The notes: generated by a model from the sequence alone, not told the origin. A stretch of DNA of 64,000 nucleotides from Shewanella avicenniae (GCF_017354945.1 NZ_CP071503.1:2604001-2668000), one strand, 5' to 3'; shown: positions 9,416 through 19,402, counted from the stretch's first letter. Numbers and translations are program-made.

Positions 9416-12400
9416 ACCTCACTCGCTTAGCGTTAAAACGCCCAGTGACCACCAGCATGTTTTTCACTGCAATATTGCTGTTCGGTATGGCCGCCTCTCG
9501 CTTGTTACCGCTCGAGATGTTTCCAGGGATTGATATTCCTGAAATCTATATCAATGTACCGTACAAAGGCTCATCGCCAGCCGAAGTCGAGCGCGATATT
9601 ACCAACGTGCTGGAAGAGTCACTGGCCACCATGGGCGGGATTGAGACTTTAAAATCTAATTCCAATCAAAATGGCAGTGAAATCGAAATCGAGATGAAAT
9701 GGGGTGAAAACGTCGCCACCCGGAGTCTTGAGGCGCGCGAAAAAATCGATCAAGTCAGAAATCTGTTACCCGATGATGTAGAGCGTGTGCTGATCCAGCA
9801 ATTTTCTACCGCCGATATGCCGGTGTTGAACATTCGCATCTCCAGCGAACGGGAGTTATCGAACGCATTTGACCTGTTAGATAAACAACTGCGCGTACCA
9901 CTAGAGCGGGTTGATGGCGTATCAAAAGTCACTCTTTATGGTGTTGAGCAAAAGCAGATTGAAGTGCGCATTGATGCCGACAAACTTAGCGCCAGTACCA
10001 TTGAACTGCCGCAGTTGCGCAGCCAACTGCTCGCCGAAAACTTCATTGTCAGTGGCGGTACCCTACGCGATAGCGGCGTGGTTTATCAAGTGTCGCCTAA
10101 AGGCGAGTTTCGCGATCTTGATGAGATTCGAGCACTAATCGTCGCCCGCGGCATTCATCTTGGCGATATCGCCGATGTGCTCTACGCGTTGCCAGAACGG
10201 ACGGTAGGACGCCATCTGGATCAGAAATACGCCGTCGGACTCGATATCTACAAAGAATCTGGCGCTAATCTGGTCGACGTATCAGACAAAGTCATGACGG
10301 TGATTAACCAAGTTAAACAGGATCCCCAATTTCAGGGCATTAAGCTGTTTATCATGGATAACCAAGGCGAAGGAGTAAAATCGTCACTCAATGACCTGCT
10401 GATGTCAGGCCTGATTGGTGCTTTGCTATCATTTGCGGTGTTGTACCTGTTCTTACGTAATATTCCAATGACGCTTGTGGTCGTTTCCTCTGTGCCAATC
10501 TCGATTGGATTAACACTCGCGGGCATGTATTTCCTCGGCTACAGCCTCAACGTCCTGTCGATGATGGGCCTGTTGTTGGCTGTGGGCATGTTGATTGATA
10601 ACGCGGTGGTCGTCTCTGAAAGCGTATTGCAGGAGCAGCAAAAAGAGGATCGTGGCGATGAAACAGTGCTGCTTGGGGTGAATAAAGTGGCGCTGGCGGT
10701 CATGGCAGGCACACTGACAACGGCCATCGTATTTTTACCGAATATCTTCGGCGTAAAGGTAGAACTGACGATATTTCTCGAACACGTGGCGGTGGCTATC
10801 TGTATTTCGTTGGCAGCGAGTTTATTGGTCGCTAAAACCCTCATCCCGCTGTTGCTATCTCGACTACATGGCAAAATCACACTCCCTGAGCCGAAACAAA
10901 GCCGATTACAGCTTGGCTATCAACGGTCACTCAAATGGGTGTTAATCCATCCCAAACTCTCCACATTTATCGCTGTAGTGCTGTTAGCCTCAACGGCACT
11001 GCCATTAAGTTTGGTGCCTAAGGACAGCCAAGACAGTGAGAGTAAAGAGCGACTTTACATCAATTATGAAGTCGAAGGTCGCCATAGTTTGGCAGTAACT
11101 GAGGCGATGGTAAACCGGATGGAAAGCTATTTATATGCCAACAAGGAAGCGTTTCATATTGATACCGTGTACAGCTTTTACTCACCGGATGAGGCAAGTT
11201 CCAGTGTCATATTGCTGCCAGATCTGCCCATGGATATCGCTGAGTTAAAAAAGAAAATTCGTGAAGGTTTTCCTCGCTTAGCGGCTGCCAAACCACAATT
11301 TGGTTGGGGCGACGATAATTCGGGTGTACGGGTAACCTTAACCGGCAGGTCTACCGCCGAGCTCATTAAGATCAGTGAGCAAGTGTTACCACTGCTCTCC
11401 AATATCGACGGTTTACAAGATGTGCGTTCTGAGCTGAACGGTGAGCAACAAGAAGTCATTATTAACGTTAATCGTGACAGTGTTGCCCGACTTGGCCTCA
11501 AAGTACGTGACATCGCCAGTACCGTATCCACTGCATTAAGGGGCTCACAATTACGTTCATTTCGACATGATCCAAGCGGTGAGCTACGGATTCAGTTGCT
11601 GTATGACAAGTCATGGCAACAATCGCTGCAACACCTCAAAGATCTTCCTGTTGCCAACATTGATGGTCGAATTTACTCACTAGCGCAGCTCGCTGACATT
11701 CAAATTCAGCCGCGGTTTGATGCCATTCGCCACTACAACCGTGAAACCGCATTATCGATTGGTGCCAACCTCGAGAAACTGGAGATGGATAAAGCGCAGC
11801 AGTTGATTAAACAAGCCATGGAACATGTGAATTTTCCGCCCGGTTATGGCTATTCACTTCGCGGCGGTTTTGAGAAGCAAGATAAAGAACAATCGGTGAT
11901 GATGGTCAATATGCTATTGGCGGTAGCGATGATTTACATCGTGATGGCGGCATTGTTTGAATCACTGCTACTGCCTAGCGCCATTATTACCAGTATTCTG
12001 TTTTCGATTACTGGCGTATTTTGGGCGTTGTGGCTAACCGCTACCCCCATGTCGGTGATGGCAATGATCGGGGTACTGGTGTTATTAGGCATTGTGGTTA
12101 ATAACGGCATTGTATTGGTCGATCAAATCAACCAAATGACGCCGGCACTCGATGAGTTATCAAGCACCATTACCGATGTCTGTATCACTCGTTTGCGCCC
12201 AGTGTTGATGACGGTTGGCACCACAATATTAGGCTTAGTTCCTTTGGCTATGGGCGACACTCAGATAGGGGGTGGAGGCCCACCCTACTCGCCAATGGCA
12301 ATCGCCATTATTGGCGGCTTGGCGTTTTCAACCGCCACCAGCCTTTATTTAGTGCCGTTATGTTATCAAGCCTTTTTCCGCCTACGCTATCGCTCATCCG

Positions 12401-12459
12401 TTGGTTGGCAACGTTCGCTTAAGCTAAGTCAACGATTACTGCCGTGGCTTGGATCTTAG
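9412..12459 (+). CDS. RND efflux permease, second of a tandem pair
   Basis: This is the second RND permease of the operon, 1015 residues, paralogous to the preceding gene but clearly diverged. TM4 carries GMLIDNAVVVSES with a single conserved aspartate (about 396), and the TM10 region reads LGIVVNNGIVLVD. It lacks the extra TM6-TM7 segment of its partner. The ATGA overlap with the first permease suggests coupled synthesis in fixed ratio and perhaps a heteromeric pump as in MdtBC; this is inference. No outer-membrane TolC-like gene or regulator accompanies the set. A symmetric hairpin follows. Confidence 0.92.
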   Translation: MNLTRLALKRPVTTSMFFTAILLFGMAASRLLPLEMFPGIDIPEIYINVPYKGSSPAEVERDITNVLEESLATMGGIETLKSNSNQNGSEIEIEMKWGENVATRSLEAREKIDQVRNLLPDDVERVLIQQFSTADMPVLNIRISSERELSNAFDLLDKQLRVPLERVDGVSKVTLYGVEQKQIEVRIDADKLSASTIELPQLRSQLLAENFIVSGGTLRDSGVVYQVSPKGEFRDLDEIRALIVARGIHLGDIADVLYALPERTVGRHLDQKYAVGLDIYKESGANLVDVSDKVMTVINQVKQDPQFQGIKLFIMDNQGEGVKSSLNDLLMSGLIGALLSFAVLYLFLRNIPMTLVVVSSVPISIGLTLAGMYFLGYSLNVLSMMGLLLAVGMLIDNAVVVSESVLQEQQKEDRGDETVLLGVNKVALAVMAGTLTTAIVFLPNIFGVKVELTIFLEHVAVAICISLAASLLVAKTLIPLLLSRLHGKITLPEPKQSRLQLGYQRSLKWVLIHPKLSTFIAVVLLASTALPLSLVPKDSQDSESKERLYINYEVEGRHSLAVTEAMVNRMESYLYANKEAFHIDTVYSFYSPDEASSSVILLPDLPMDIAELKKKIREGFPRLAAAKPQFGWGDDNSGVRVTLTGRSTAELIKISEQVLPLLSNIDGLQDVRSELNGEQQEVIINVNRDSVARLGLKVRDIASTVSTALRGSQLRSFRHDPSGELRIQLLYDKSWQQSLQHLKDLPVANIDGRIYSLAQLADIQIQPRFDAIRHYNRETALSIGANLEKLEMDKAQQLIKQAMEHVNFPPGYGYSLRGGFEKQDKEQSVMMVNMLLAVAMIYIVMAALFESLLLPSAIITSILFSITGVFWALWLTATPMSVMAMIGVLVLLGIVVNNGIVLVDQINQMTPALDELSSTITDVCITRLRPVLMTVGTTILGLVPLAMGDTQIGGGGPPYSPMAIAIIGGLAFSTATSLYLVPLCYQAFFRLRYRSSVGWQRSLKLSQRLLPWLGS

Positions 12460-12473
12460 AAAAACACCCTGCG

Positions 12474-12504
12474 CCACAAGAGCAAATAAATTTTGCTCTT
12501 GTGG
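12474..12504. terminator. Inverted repeat between convergent units
   Basis: Perfect 13-bp arms (CCACAAGAGCAAA / TTTGCTCTTGTGG) enclose a 5-base loop in the 53-bp gap between the rightward RND operon and the leftward kinase-like gene. No T run follows directly on the plus strand; on the minus strand a T run starts about 7 bases beyond. Probable bidirectional transcription end. Confidence 0.6.
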
Positions 12505-12512
12505 TTACCAGG

Positions 12513-13229
12513 TTAGACATGACGAAAATGCCACAGTAACCAGAAAATCGGCGTAACATCGCGGCCACCGCGATGACGAAATGGCTTCATCAGGTAATAC
12601 AACCATTGCCAGCTAGCGAGAAAACTTTTACTCGCCTGCCAAATGCGCTCACCACCACAACGGCGATACTGGGCAACCACCTCGGTAATAAGTGCGTTAT
12701 TGGGGCCGAGATACCGATAAAGGCTGTGGATATACACCAGCAAATCGCGAATGTGTTGGTACAACAGCCCTTTTCGCGGTGCTCTGGCTTCAAAATCGAT
12801 AAACCTGACCCGACCTTGTTGCCAACTGATATCGCGTAGCGCGGGTCGACCGTGTGCCAAACCCAATTGATGCAGTTGTGCGAGCGCCTCAGCGCTGTCG
12901 AGTAACACTTGACGTCGAAAATCGGCCGACAGATCTTGGCGCGCTATCCACTGTTTCAAGGTGGGGCCAACATCTTCTAGCACCATATAACCAGGTTGTT
13001 CATACACAACATTGGGCACTGGCGCATGTTGTTCGGCCAATTGTAATAGGCAGGATTTTTCTTGTTCGAGGGAGGACGCTGGATGAGCTTTAAGGAGACG
13101 CATTCTGCCGTGCAATTGCTCTGGTTGTTTCAACCAGTACTTTCGCCCGGAAAAATCGAAGCTGATGATCCGTTCACCTCGATGCTCTAGCAACAACTGC
13201 TGAACTTTTTGCTCAATGGTTGCGGCCAT
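12513..13229 (-). CDS. Small protein-kinase-like protein (RIO/Kdo-kinase-like fold)
   Basis: The 238-residue protein has the compressed kinase features seen in lipopolysaccharide-kinase and RIO-like families: a lysine-bearing N-lobe, a hinge-like MVLEDVG stretch (about 82-88), a catalytic loop HGRPALRD (about 125-132) and a metal-binding FIDFEAR (about 144-150, in place of DFG). The presence of both catalytic aspartates argues for an active phosphotransferase. Substrate is not known. It is a single-gene unit upstream of nothing related, although the leftward comEC-msbA-lpxK-ycaR operon ends just behind it and an envelope substrate is conceivable. No signal peptide is seen. Confidence 0.7.
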   Translation of the reverse strand: MAATIEQKVQQLLLEHRGERIISFDFSGRKYWLKQPEQLHGRMRLLKAHPASSLEQEKSCLLQLAEQHAPVPNVVYEQPGYMVLEDVGPTLKQWIARQDLSADFRRQVLLDSAEALAQLHQLGLAHGRPALRDISWQQGRVRFIDFEARAPRKGLLYQHIRDLLVYIHSLYRYLGPNNALITEVVAQYRRCGGERIWQASKSFLASWQWLYYLMKPFRHRGGRDVTPIFWLLWHFRHV

Positions 13230-13313
13230 GATGACACTCCGTGTAAAAATCGAGAGTGTTATTATCGGGCTAATTTAGCAAGCCACTCAATAATAAGCCG
13301 CTAACAAGTATCA

Positions 13314-13330
13314 GATAACATCATGTTATC
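13314..13330. repeat. Short perfect inverted repeat
   Basis: GATAACATCATGTTATC has 7-bp arms around a 3-base centre. It lies in the 217-bp gap upstream of the kinase-like gene and downstream of ycaR, so it could be an operator for the former. No known regulator consensus is recognised. Confidence 0.4.
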
Positions 13331-13392
13331 AAACAATTTTTAACACTTGAGCACAGTTCTGTTGCCGTTCAGTAACCTTTCGCTTAGCGAAA

Positions 13393-13423
13393 GATAAAAA
13401 AATACCGCCCAAAAGCGGTATTT
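13393..13423 (-). terminator. Rho-independent terminator of the comEC-msbA-lpxK-ycaR unit
   Basis: Read on the minus strand, a 9-bp stem (AAATACCGC / GCGGTATTT, 6-base loop) is followed by TTTTTATC. It lies 24 bp past the ycaR stop. A second small hairpin (CTTTCGC TTA GCGAAAG, 13377-13393) sits right behind it. Confidence 0.8.
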
Positions 13424-13446
13424 CATCATGGTGACAAAGTGGAAAA

Positions 13447-13629
13447 CTATTCAGCCACTTCTTGCAGGTTGGTTGCTTTCTCGGCCAACAACACTGGAAT
13501 ACCGTCATTGATTTGATAAACCAAGCGGTCAGCTTTACAGATCAGCGTCTGCTGCTCTTTGTTGTATTCCAGTTTGCCTTTGCATACTGGGCACGCCACG
13601 ATGTCGAGAAGTTTTTTATCAAACGCCAT
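13447..13629 (-). CDS. ycaR: Trm112/YcaR family small protein
   Basis: This 60-residue protein belongs to the Trm112/YcaR (UPF0434) family. It begins at ATG 13629 ([20 protein letters not shown]...), which aligns with E. coli YcaR and is preceded by AAGGATG; a longer reading into lpxK is unlikely. The N-terminal CPVCKG supplies one zinc-type CxxC knuckle, and only one further cysteine (ICKAD) is present. In other organisms Trm112-type proteins stabilise methyltransferases; the bacterial role is unsettled. It sits 4 bp after lpxK, as in many gamma-proteobacteria, where kdsB usually follows. Here kdsB is not next. Confidence 0.88.
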   Translation of the reverse strand: MAFDKKLLDIVACPVCKGKLEYNKEQQTLICKADRLVYQINDGIPVLLAEKATNLQEVAE

Positions 13630-13633
13630 TAGT

Positions 13634-14641
13634 TCATCCTTCATTTTTAGCATTAGTTTTTTGGGCAACTACGTTCGCAACTTTTGCGAGCAATTGCGCC
13701 GAAAATTCATCAGATAGGCGAGCATCTACCGGCAGATACCAACCGTTCTTAAGGGTAAATTCGCGACATTTAATCGCATCTTTCTCCGTCATCACCAGTG
13801 CCAATTCCGCTTCGTTGACTGCAAAATCCGCCGCGCTATAGGGGTGATGGTCAGCAAATATCTTGGTCTGCGCAATATCATACCCCAACTCGGTGAGAGT
13901 ATCGAAAAAGCGCTGCGGATTGCCAATCCCTGCGATCGCTTTAATGCGTTTTGGCTCACAACTTGGCGAATTGTCACGCTGCAACGGCTGCAATTTGTCG
14001 GCTGATAACTGCATTGCAAACCGGGTTGGCGAATCCTGTTTAGCCCCGTTTTCAACAATAAAATCGACCGTCGATAGACGCCATTTACCTTCTCGCAACG
14101 GACCAGCGGGCAACAGCATGCCGTTGCCTAATTGGCGTTTACCATCTAACACCAGCAGTTCGATATCTCGGCCCAAACGGTAGTGTTGTAAACCGTCATC
14201 GCTGATGATGATGTCAACCTTGTGCTCAGCTAATAGCAATTTTGCCGTGGCGATGCGATCTTGCCCCACCGCCATTGGGACTTGCGTACGCGCCACGATC
14301 ATCGCCGGCTCGTCACCCACCTCTTTGGCTAAGGCCTGGGTGCTAACAATCCTCGGCTGCTGTTGCTCACTACCATAGCCGCGGCTGATGACACCGGGAT
14401 GATATCCCTGCTGCCGCAACAGCTCGATAAGATAAATCACCAGCGGCGTTTTACCACTGCCACCCACGGTGATATTGCCCACCAACAACACCGGCACTGG
14501 CAACTGTTCAACTGGCTTTAGCCCAATCCGAAACAGCTGGCGGCGTACGCCGCTTATCAAGCCAAACAACCAAGACAATGGCCACAACAGCCATTTCAGC
14601 CAGTGGTTTTGATACCAGATGCGGTTTACAAAGGCTTCCAC
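13634..14641 (-). CDS. lpxK: Tetraacyldisaccharide 4'-kinase
   Basis: LpxK phosphorylates the 4' position of the lipid A disaccharide precursor at the inner membrane. Its 335 residues (328 in E. coli) begin with a hydrophobic membrane-binding helix (about 14-30), then the P-loop VGGSGKTP (59-66) and [12 protein letters not shown], which carries the catalytic Asp/His region. The start is GTG at 14641 directly after the msbA TAA (TAAGTG), suggesting translational coupling. It lies in the conserved comEC-msbA-lpxK-ycaR order. Confidence 0.96.
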   Translation of the reverse strand: MEAFVNRIWYQNHWLKWLLWPLSWLFGLISGVRRQLFRIGLKPVEQLPVPVLLVGNITVGGSGKTPLVIYLIELLRQQGYHPGVISRGYGSEQQQPRIVSTQALAKEVGDEPAMIVARTQVPMAVGQDRIATAKLLLAEHKVDIIISDDGLQHYRLGRDIELLVLDGKRQLGNGMLLPAGPLREGKWRLSTVDFIVENGAKQDSPTRFAMQLSADKLQPLQRDNSPSCEPKRIKAIAGIGNPQRFFDTLTELGYDIAQTKIFADHHPYSAADFAVNEAELALVMTEKDAIKCREFTLKNGWYLPVDARLSDEFSAQLLAKVANVVAQKTNAKNEG

Positions 14642-16450
14642 TTAGCCCCCAAATTGCATCTGATAGAGTTTGGCGTACATGCCATTTTGCTCAAGCAAGG
14701 ATTTATGATTGCCACGCTCCACCACTTTGCCTTGGTCAATCACCAAAATCTCATCGGCGTTTTCAATGGTCGATAAACGGTGGGCAATCACGATAGATGT
14801 ACGGTTACGGCGCAGATTATCTAAGCCTTTTTGAATGGCTTTTTCTGATTCTGTGTCTAATGCAGAGGTGGCTTCATCCAAAATCAACACCGGCGCGTTA
14901 CGTAAAATGGCACGCGCAATCGCAATACGTTGCCGTTGACCGCCGGATAACATCACCCCGTTTTCACCGATTTCAGTATCTAGGCCATCTGGCAGACGTT
15001 CAATAAACTCCATCGCATACGCGAGGGTGGCCGCTTCAATCACTTGTTCGCGGGTCACTTCACCCGGGTAGGCATAGGCGATGTTGTTCGCGATAGTGTC
15101 ATTAAACAGCGTGACCTGTTGCGATACGAGTGCGATCTGACTACGTAATCCTTTGAGCGAATAGTCATGAATATCAATACCATCGAGCATAATTTGGCCT
15201 TCACGCAGTTCGCCATAGAAGCGGGTAATCAAACTCGCAATGGTCGATTTACCTGAACCCGAACGCCCCACCAACGCCAAAGTGCGGCCTTGTTTTACTT
15301 CCAGTGACACTTGGTCAAGCGCCAGCTTTTCCTGCTCTGGATAGCTAAAGCTGACATTATCAAACTTAATATCACCGGCAACGCGTTCAACTTCATGGGT
15401 GCCTTCATCTTTCTCTGCTGGCGTGTCGATCAACTCAAACACTGTGGCACACGCCGTCATACCACGCTGAAATTCGGCGTTAAGGCGAGTTAAGTTTTTG
15501 ATCGGTTGCAACAGCGCTAACATGGTACTGAGCATTGCCGCAAAGATACCGGCGGTCAGTTCATCATGCAGACTATCAAGACTAGCGGCATAAATAACCG
15601 CACCCAGCGCCAGTGAACTAATCACCATCACTGTGGGTTGGCTAATCGCCTGCACCGTGGCCAGCTTCATGTTCTGGTAACGGTTATATTTATTCACTTT
15701 GGCAAAGCGAGCCGACTCAGTTTTCTGCCCACCAAAAATCAGCACGTTTTTGTGGCCTTTGATCATCTGCTCCGAAGCGGCAGTCACTGTGCCCATCGCA
15801 TTTTGGATTTGACGCGAGACCTTGCGTAAGCGCTTGTTTACCACAGACACAACAACACCAATCAGCGGCACAATGATCAAAATGCACAGTGATAGTTTCC
15901 ACGACATTGAAAACATCACCCCGAGATAGGCAATAACACTCACGCCATCACGGATCAGAGTTACCAAGGTGTTGCCTGAGGCGCGGGCGATTTGTTCGGT
16001 ATCGTAGGTCACTTTGGAAATCAGTTCACCTGGGCTCATCTTGTCCATAAAGCTCACAGGCAAACGCAAAATATGGTCAAACACCTGCTGGCGCATGGTT
16101 TCCACCACACGAGTACTCATATAAGACACGCCATAGGTGGCCACGAAGTTAAAAAAGCCACGCAGGATAAACAGCCCGATTACAATAAACGGGGCAATTT
16201 TCAACACATTGCTGTCTGACTTGAAACCATGGGTATTCGCAACTTCGATACCATCGACAATGCTCGGTGTTGGCGTTGCCGCAAAGCCTTCATCAATAAA
16301 TGGCCGGATCAGGTACAAAAAGGTCGCATCAACAATCGCATAGGCAACCAATGCTAAGGCTGAGATGATAAAGATGCCTTTGAGGTCAGCAACATAGGTG
16401 AGTAATCGCTTAAAAATATCGCGATTTCGCGGATTCGGCATTTTCGTCAT
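14642..16450 (-). CDS. msbA: Lipid A export ABC transporter (ATP-binding/permease)
   Basis: MsbA flips core-lipid A across the inner membrane. The 602-residue half-transporter has an N-terminal domain of six membrane helices (about 1-330) and a C-terminal ATPase with Walker A GRSGSGKST (about 394-402), signature LSGGQRQRIAIARAI, Walker B VLILDEATSALD and the switch histidine in IAHRLSTI. The start is taken as ATG 16450 (MTKMPNPRN...); a second ATG three codons on is equally possible, as neither has a clear ribosome site. It lies between comEC and lpxK. Confidence 0.96.
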   Translation of the reverse strand: MTKMPNPRNRDIFKRLLTYVADLKGIFIISALALVAYAIVDATFLYLIRPFIDEGFAATPTPSIVDGIEVANTHGFKSDSNVLKIAPFIVIGLFILRGFFNFVATYGVSYMSTRVVETMRQQVFDHILRLPVSFMDKMSPGELISKVTYDTEQIARASGNTLVTLIRDGVSVIAYLGVMFSMSWKLSLCILIIVPLIGVVVSVVNKRLRKVSRQIQNAMGTVTAASEQMIKGHKNVLIFGGQKTESARFAKVNKYNRYQNMKLATVQAISQPTVMVISSLALGAVIYAASLDSLHDELTAGIFAAMLSTMLALLQPIKNLTRLNAEFQRGMTACATVFELIDTPAEKDEGTHEVERVAGDIKFDNVSFSYPEQEKLALDQVSLEVKQGRTLALVGRSGSGKSTIASLITRFYGELREGQIMLDGIDIHDYSLKGLRSQIALVSQQVTLFNDTIANNIAYAYPGEVTREQVIEAATLAYAMEFIERLPDGLDTEIGENGVMLSGGQRQRIAIARAILRNAPVLILDEATSALDTESEKAIQKGLDNLRRNRTSIVIAHRLSTIENADEILVIDQGKVVERGNHKSLLEQNGMYAKLYQMQFGG

Positions 16451-16490
16451 TGAGGCAGAATTAATTCACTAACAAAACAAAGAGGGCATT

Positions 16491-18851
16491 CTACTCTGGA
16501 TTGACGGGGTTACCAAATGCTATCAGGCGGTTATACCAATAGGGGGCGATATCCGCTCGGTAACTGCGAACGCTTTGCGCACCATTGGCGATTTCAATAC
16601 TGAGCTGGCCTTGCTCACCAGTAACAAAGGTTTCCACACCATGCGCCTGATACCTTTGTTGAACTTCCGCTTTGGGAAAGCCCCAGCGATTTTGGTATCC
16701 AGCCGCAAAAATCGCCCAACGCGGCGCAACCGCGCTAAGCAGATCATCGGTTGACGAGGTATTACTGCCATGATGCGGCGCTAACAGCAGATCACTATTC
16801 AGTTCAGCCTCACGTTTGGTTAAGCCAATTTCTGCCGGCAGCTCAATATCACCGGGCAATAACACGCTAAACGCCGCATCATAAATGCGCAGCACACAAG
16901 AACCATTATTGCCAGTTGAGGGCGTTAACGGGCCGAGGAACCCCAAATTAAGATCCCGCCATTGTTGCCTATGTGGACGACAATTATCACTGGCTTTGAG
17001 TTGGCTTAAGTCAGTAATCACTTGCGCCTCGGGATACTGCTGCATGATGTATGTGGCACCGCCAGCATGATCATTGTCGCCATGACTCACCACCAAGTAA
17101 TCCAGCTTGGCAATACCGCGATGCTGCAAAAAAGGCACGATCACACGCTCGGCATAGCTGAAATCATCAAAGCTGGCGCCGGTGTCATACAGTAAACCAT
17201 GCTGGCCTTGCTGCACCACCACGGCCAGCCCCTGCCCCACATCCAATACATGCAGTTGCCAACCCGCAGGCCTAACCCATTCAGCCATTAGCAGTAGTTG
17301 CAAACCCAATGGCACGCAGGGGATCACTAGCCAATAACATTGTTGTGGCCGAAGTAAGCGCCAACCGCCAGTAACGGCTATCAGCGCCAGCATTAATGCC
17401 ATCGCCAATTCTGCAGACAAAGGCCACCACGCCGCCACAAGGTGATCCGCGAGCTGCCATAACCACTCGGCGGGGACCAAGGAATTGGAGGTCAGTTGCC
17501 ACAACGCGGTGCTTAATTCGGTAAAACCTAGCGCTGAACCTAGCATGCCGAGACAAAAACACAGCATCACCAGCGGGATCACCAGCAATGAAAACCAAGG
17601 CACCAGCAGTAAGTTGATCCAAAAGCTGTGCAGGGTTAAGCCACCAAACAGCAGCAGCTGCAGCAAACTCATCCCCAAACACAAACGCCATTGAATGCGC
17701 CATAGGCTAAGCCCCCACTGCTTAACCTGTGGCCAGATGCCATTATTTATTTCATTCGCCGCTGGCGAGCGCCATTCGCTCAGGATCAGTGCCAGCGCAA
17801 AAAACGACAGCCAAAAGCCGTTGCTCAATGGCGCCAGCGGATCAAACAACAGCACCAAAGCCAACGCCCACAATAATCGCTCCCAACTCGAACTCGCCCG
17901 CATGGTCAGTTGACTGACAACCACCACCACTAACATCAATAACGCCCGTTGTACCGGAATGCCCCAACCTGCCAACCAAGCATAAGCCGCCGCAATCGCG
18001 ATGGCACTGAGATTGGCGAGAATGAAATTTCGGCGTGATTCCACCGGCCAGAATCGATTGAGCGCCCACTTCATCATCAGCAACAGATAGAGCGATACCA
18101 CCGACAGGTGCAGCCCCGAAATCGCCACTAAATGGGCCGTACCACTATTGCGCAACTGCTGCCAACGCGCTGCACTAATCTCACTGCGCTCGCCCATGGT
18201 TAACGCCAGTAAGATGTCACGATGCGCAACGCCTTGCAGCTGCGCCTTAACCGATGCAAGCAGCCCCGCCCTTAACCCAGCAATCTCGGCAACTTTTTGC
18301 GCTGAAATAACATTGGCTCGCGCCTCAATATGCTGACTTAGCAACTGCCGTTGTTGATTAAAACCGCCTTGGTTCAACACCGACGAAAATGCTTTAGGCT
18401 TGAGTTCAAACTGCCAGATTTCACCAACTTGCGGCAGTAATTGCGACGCTTGTTTGGTGAGATCCCAACCCAATCGCCAACGTCGTAATGGTGCGTCAGA
18501 ATCACCGTTGGCTAATTGCTGAACATCAAAACTAATCCAGTCGCCGTTTACAGAAACTAGTGATATGATTTCAGCCCTCACTGTGAGGGGTGTAGTATGT
18601 CCCCGGACAGATGATTGCTGTTCAACTGCGGCCGATGGCAGCAGCCAGTGGCAATATGCTGTTATCCATATTACGCCCACAAGCACGCCCGCTATCCCGG
18701 AGCAACCCCCTCGAAAGCGATGCTTGCAGTGCCAAAAGACACACAGGAGTAAAGCGCCTGCAATAATTGGCAACCATAATAACGGTATCATTGATGGCCA
18801 AACGATCGCGGAGATAATCGCGATGCCAAAGCCTGAGAGAAAAAGATTCAT
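16491..18851 (-). CDS. comEC: ComEC/Rec2 family DNA internalisation protein
   Basis: ComEC forms the inner-membrane channel for DNA uptake in natural transformation. The 786 residues contain an N-terminal hydrophobic pair and soluble domain (about 1-210), the multi-helix competence core (about 215-500, starting near GTAHLVAISGLHLS), and a C-terminal metallo-beta-lactamase-like domain with VSHGDNDHAGG (about 586-596) and APHHGSNTSS. All hallmark motifs are intact, so it is probably functional. It heads the leftward comEC-msbA-lpxK-ycaR unit, like ycaI in E. coli, and diverges from the DUF2062 gene with 29 bp between. Confidence 0.93.
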   Translation of the reverse strand: MNLFLSGFGIAIISAIVWPSMIPLLWLPIIAGALLLCVFWHCKHRFRGGCSGIAGVLVGVIWITAYCHWLLPSAAVEQQSSVRGHTTPLTVRAEIISLVSVNGDWISFDVQQLANGDSDAPLRRWRLGWDLTKQASQLLPQVGEIWQFELKPKAFSSVLNQGGFNQQRQLLSQHIEARANVISAQKVAEIAGLRAGLLASVKAQLQGVAHRDILLALTMGERSEISAARWQQLRNSGTAHLVAISGLHLSVVSLYLLLMMKWALNRFWPVESRRNFILANLSAIAIAAAYAWLAGWGIPVQRALLMLVVVVVSQLTMRASSSWERLLWALALVLLFDPLAPLSNGFWLSFFALALILSEWRSPAANEINNGIWPQVKQWGLSLWRIQWRLCLGMSLLQLLLFGGLTLHSFWINLLLVPWFSLLVIPLVMLCFCLGMLGSALGFTELSTALWQLTSNSLVPAEWLWQLADHLVAAWWPLSAELAMALMLALIAVTGGWRLLRPQQCYWLVIPCVPLGLQLLLMAEWVRPAGWQLHVLDVGQGLAVVVQQGQHGLLYDTGASFDDFSYAERVIVPFLQHRGIAKLDYLVVSHGDNDHAGGATYIMQQYPEAQVITDLSQLKASDNCRPHRQQWRDLNLGFLGPLTPSTGNNGSCVLRIYDAAFSVLLPGDIELPAEIGLTKREAELNSDLLLAPHHGSNTSSTDDLLSAVAPRWAIFAAGYQNRWGFPKAEVQQRYQAHGVETFVTGEQGQLSIEIANGAQSVRSYRADIAPYWYNRLIAFGNPVNPE

Positions 18852-18880
18852 ATCATTAGTAAAGACAGCAATCGAATCCT

Positions 18881-19402
18881 ATGCCAAAAAAACTTCTTAA
18901 ACGTCTCACACCAAATCCTGAAGTGCTGCGAGACCATAAATATCTACGCATCTTTGGTGGATTGCTCAACAATCCGAATTTATGGGCACTTACCCGCCGC
19001 TCAACGCCAGGGGCATTCGCAGTAGGATTATTTGCTGCTTGGGTACCTATGCCATTTCAAATGGTACTGGCTGCCGCATTAGCGATTGTATTTAACGTCA
19101 ACTTGCCGGTATCGGTTGCCTTAGTGTGGATCACCAACCCAATCACCATGCCACCCATGTTTTATCTGGCGTATAAATTGGGTGCTATCATTCTGAACCA
19201 TCCGCCAGAACCGTTTCATTTTGAAGCCACATGGAGCTGGCTAGAAACCTCATTTGCCAGTATTGCACCGCCATTTTTATTAGGCTGTTTTGTAATTGGA
19301 GTGGTCAGCTCCGCGCTCGGCTATTTTGTGGTGAAAGGCGCTTGGCAATATTCCATCTATCGCCATTGGCAAAAGAAGCGTCAACATCGCATTAATAAAT
19401 AG
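18881..19402 (+). CDS. DUF2062 integral membrane protein
   Basis: The 173-residue protein matches DUF2062: basic N-terminus, three or four membrane helices (about 42-70, 72-97, 125-155) and the family signature TRRSTPGAFAVGLFAAWVP with WITNPITMPPMF. The family's molecular role is unknown; members often sit beside comEC or envelope genes. It is transcribed away from comEC from a very short shared promoter region and ends before a clear terminator. Confidence 0.88.
   Translation: MPKKLLKRLTPNPEVLRDHKYLRIFGGLLNNPNLWALTRRSTPGAFAVGLFAAWVPMPFQMVLAAALAIVFNVNLPVSVALVWITNPITMPPMFYLAYKLGAIILNHPPEPFHFEATWSWLETSFASIAPPFLLGCFVIGVVSSALGYFVVKGAWQYSIYRHWQKKRQHRINK

Noticed and set aside
17281-17703. 140-codon frame inside comEC on the same strand
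   Set aside because: It lies out of phase inside an intact, well-conserved comEC and has no start signal.
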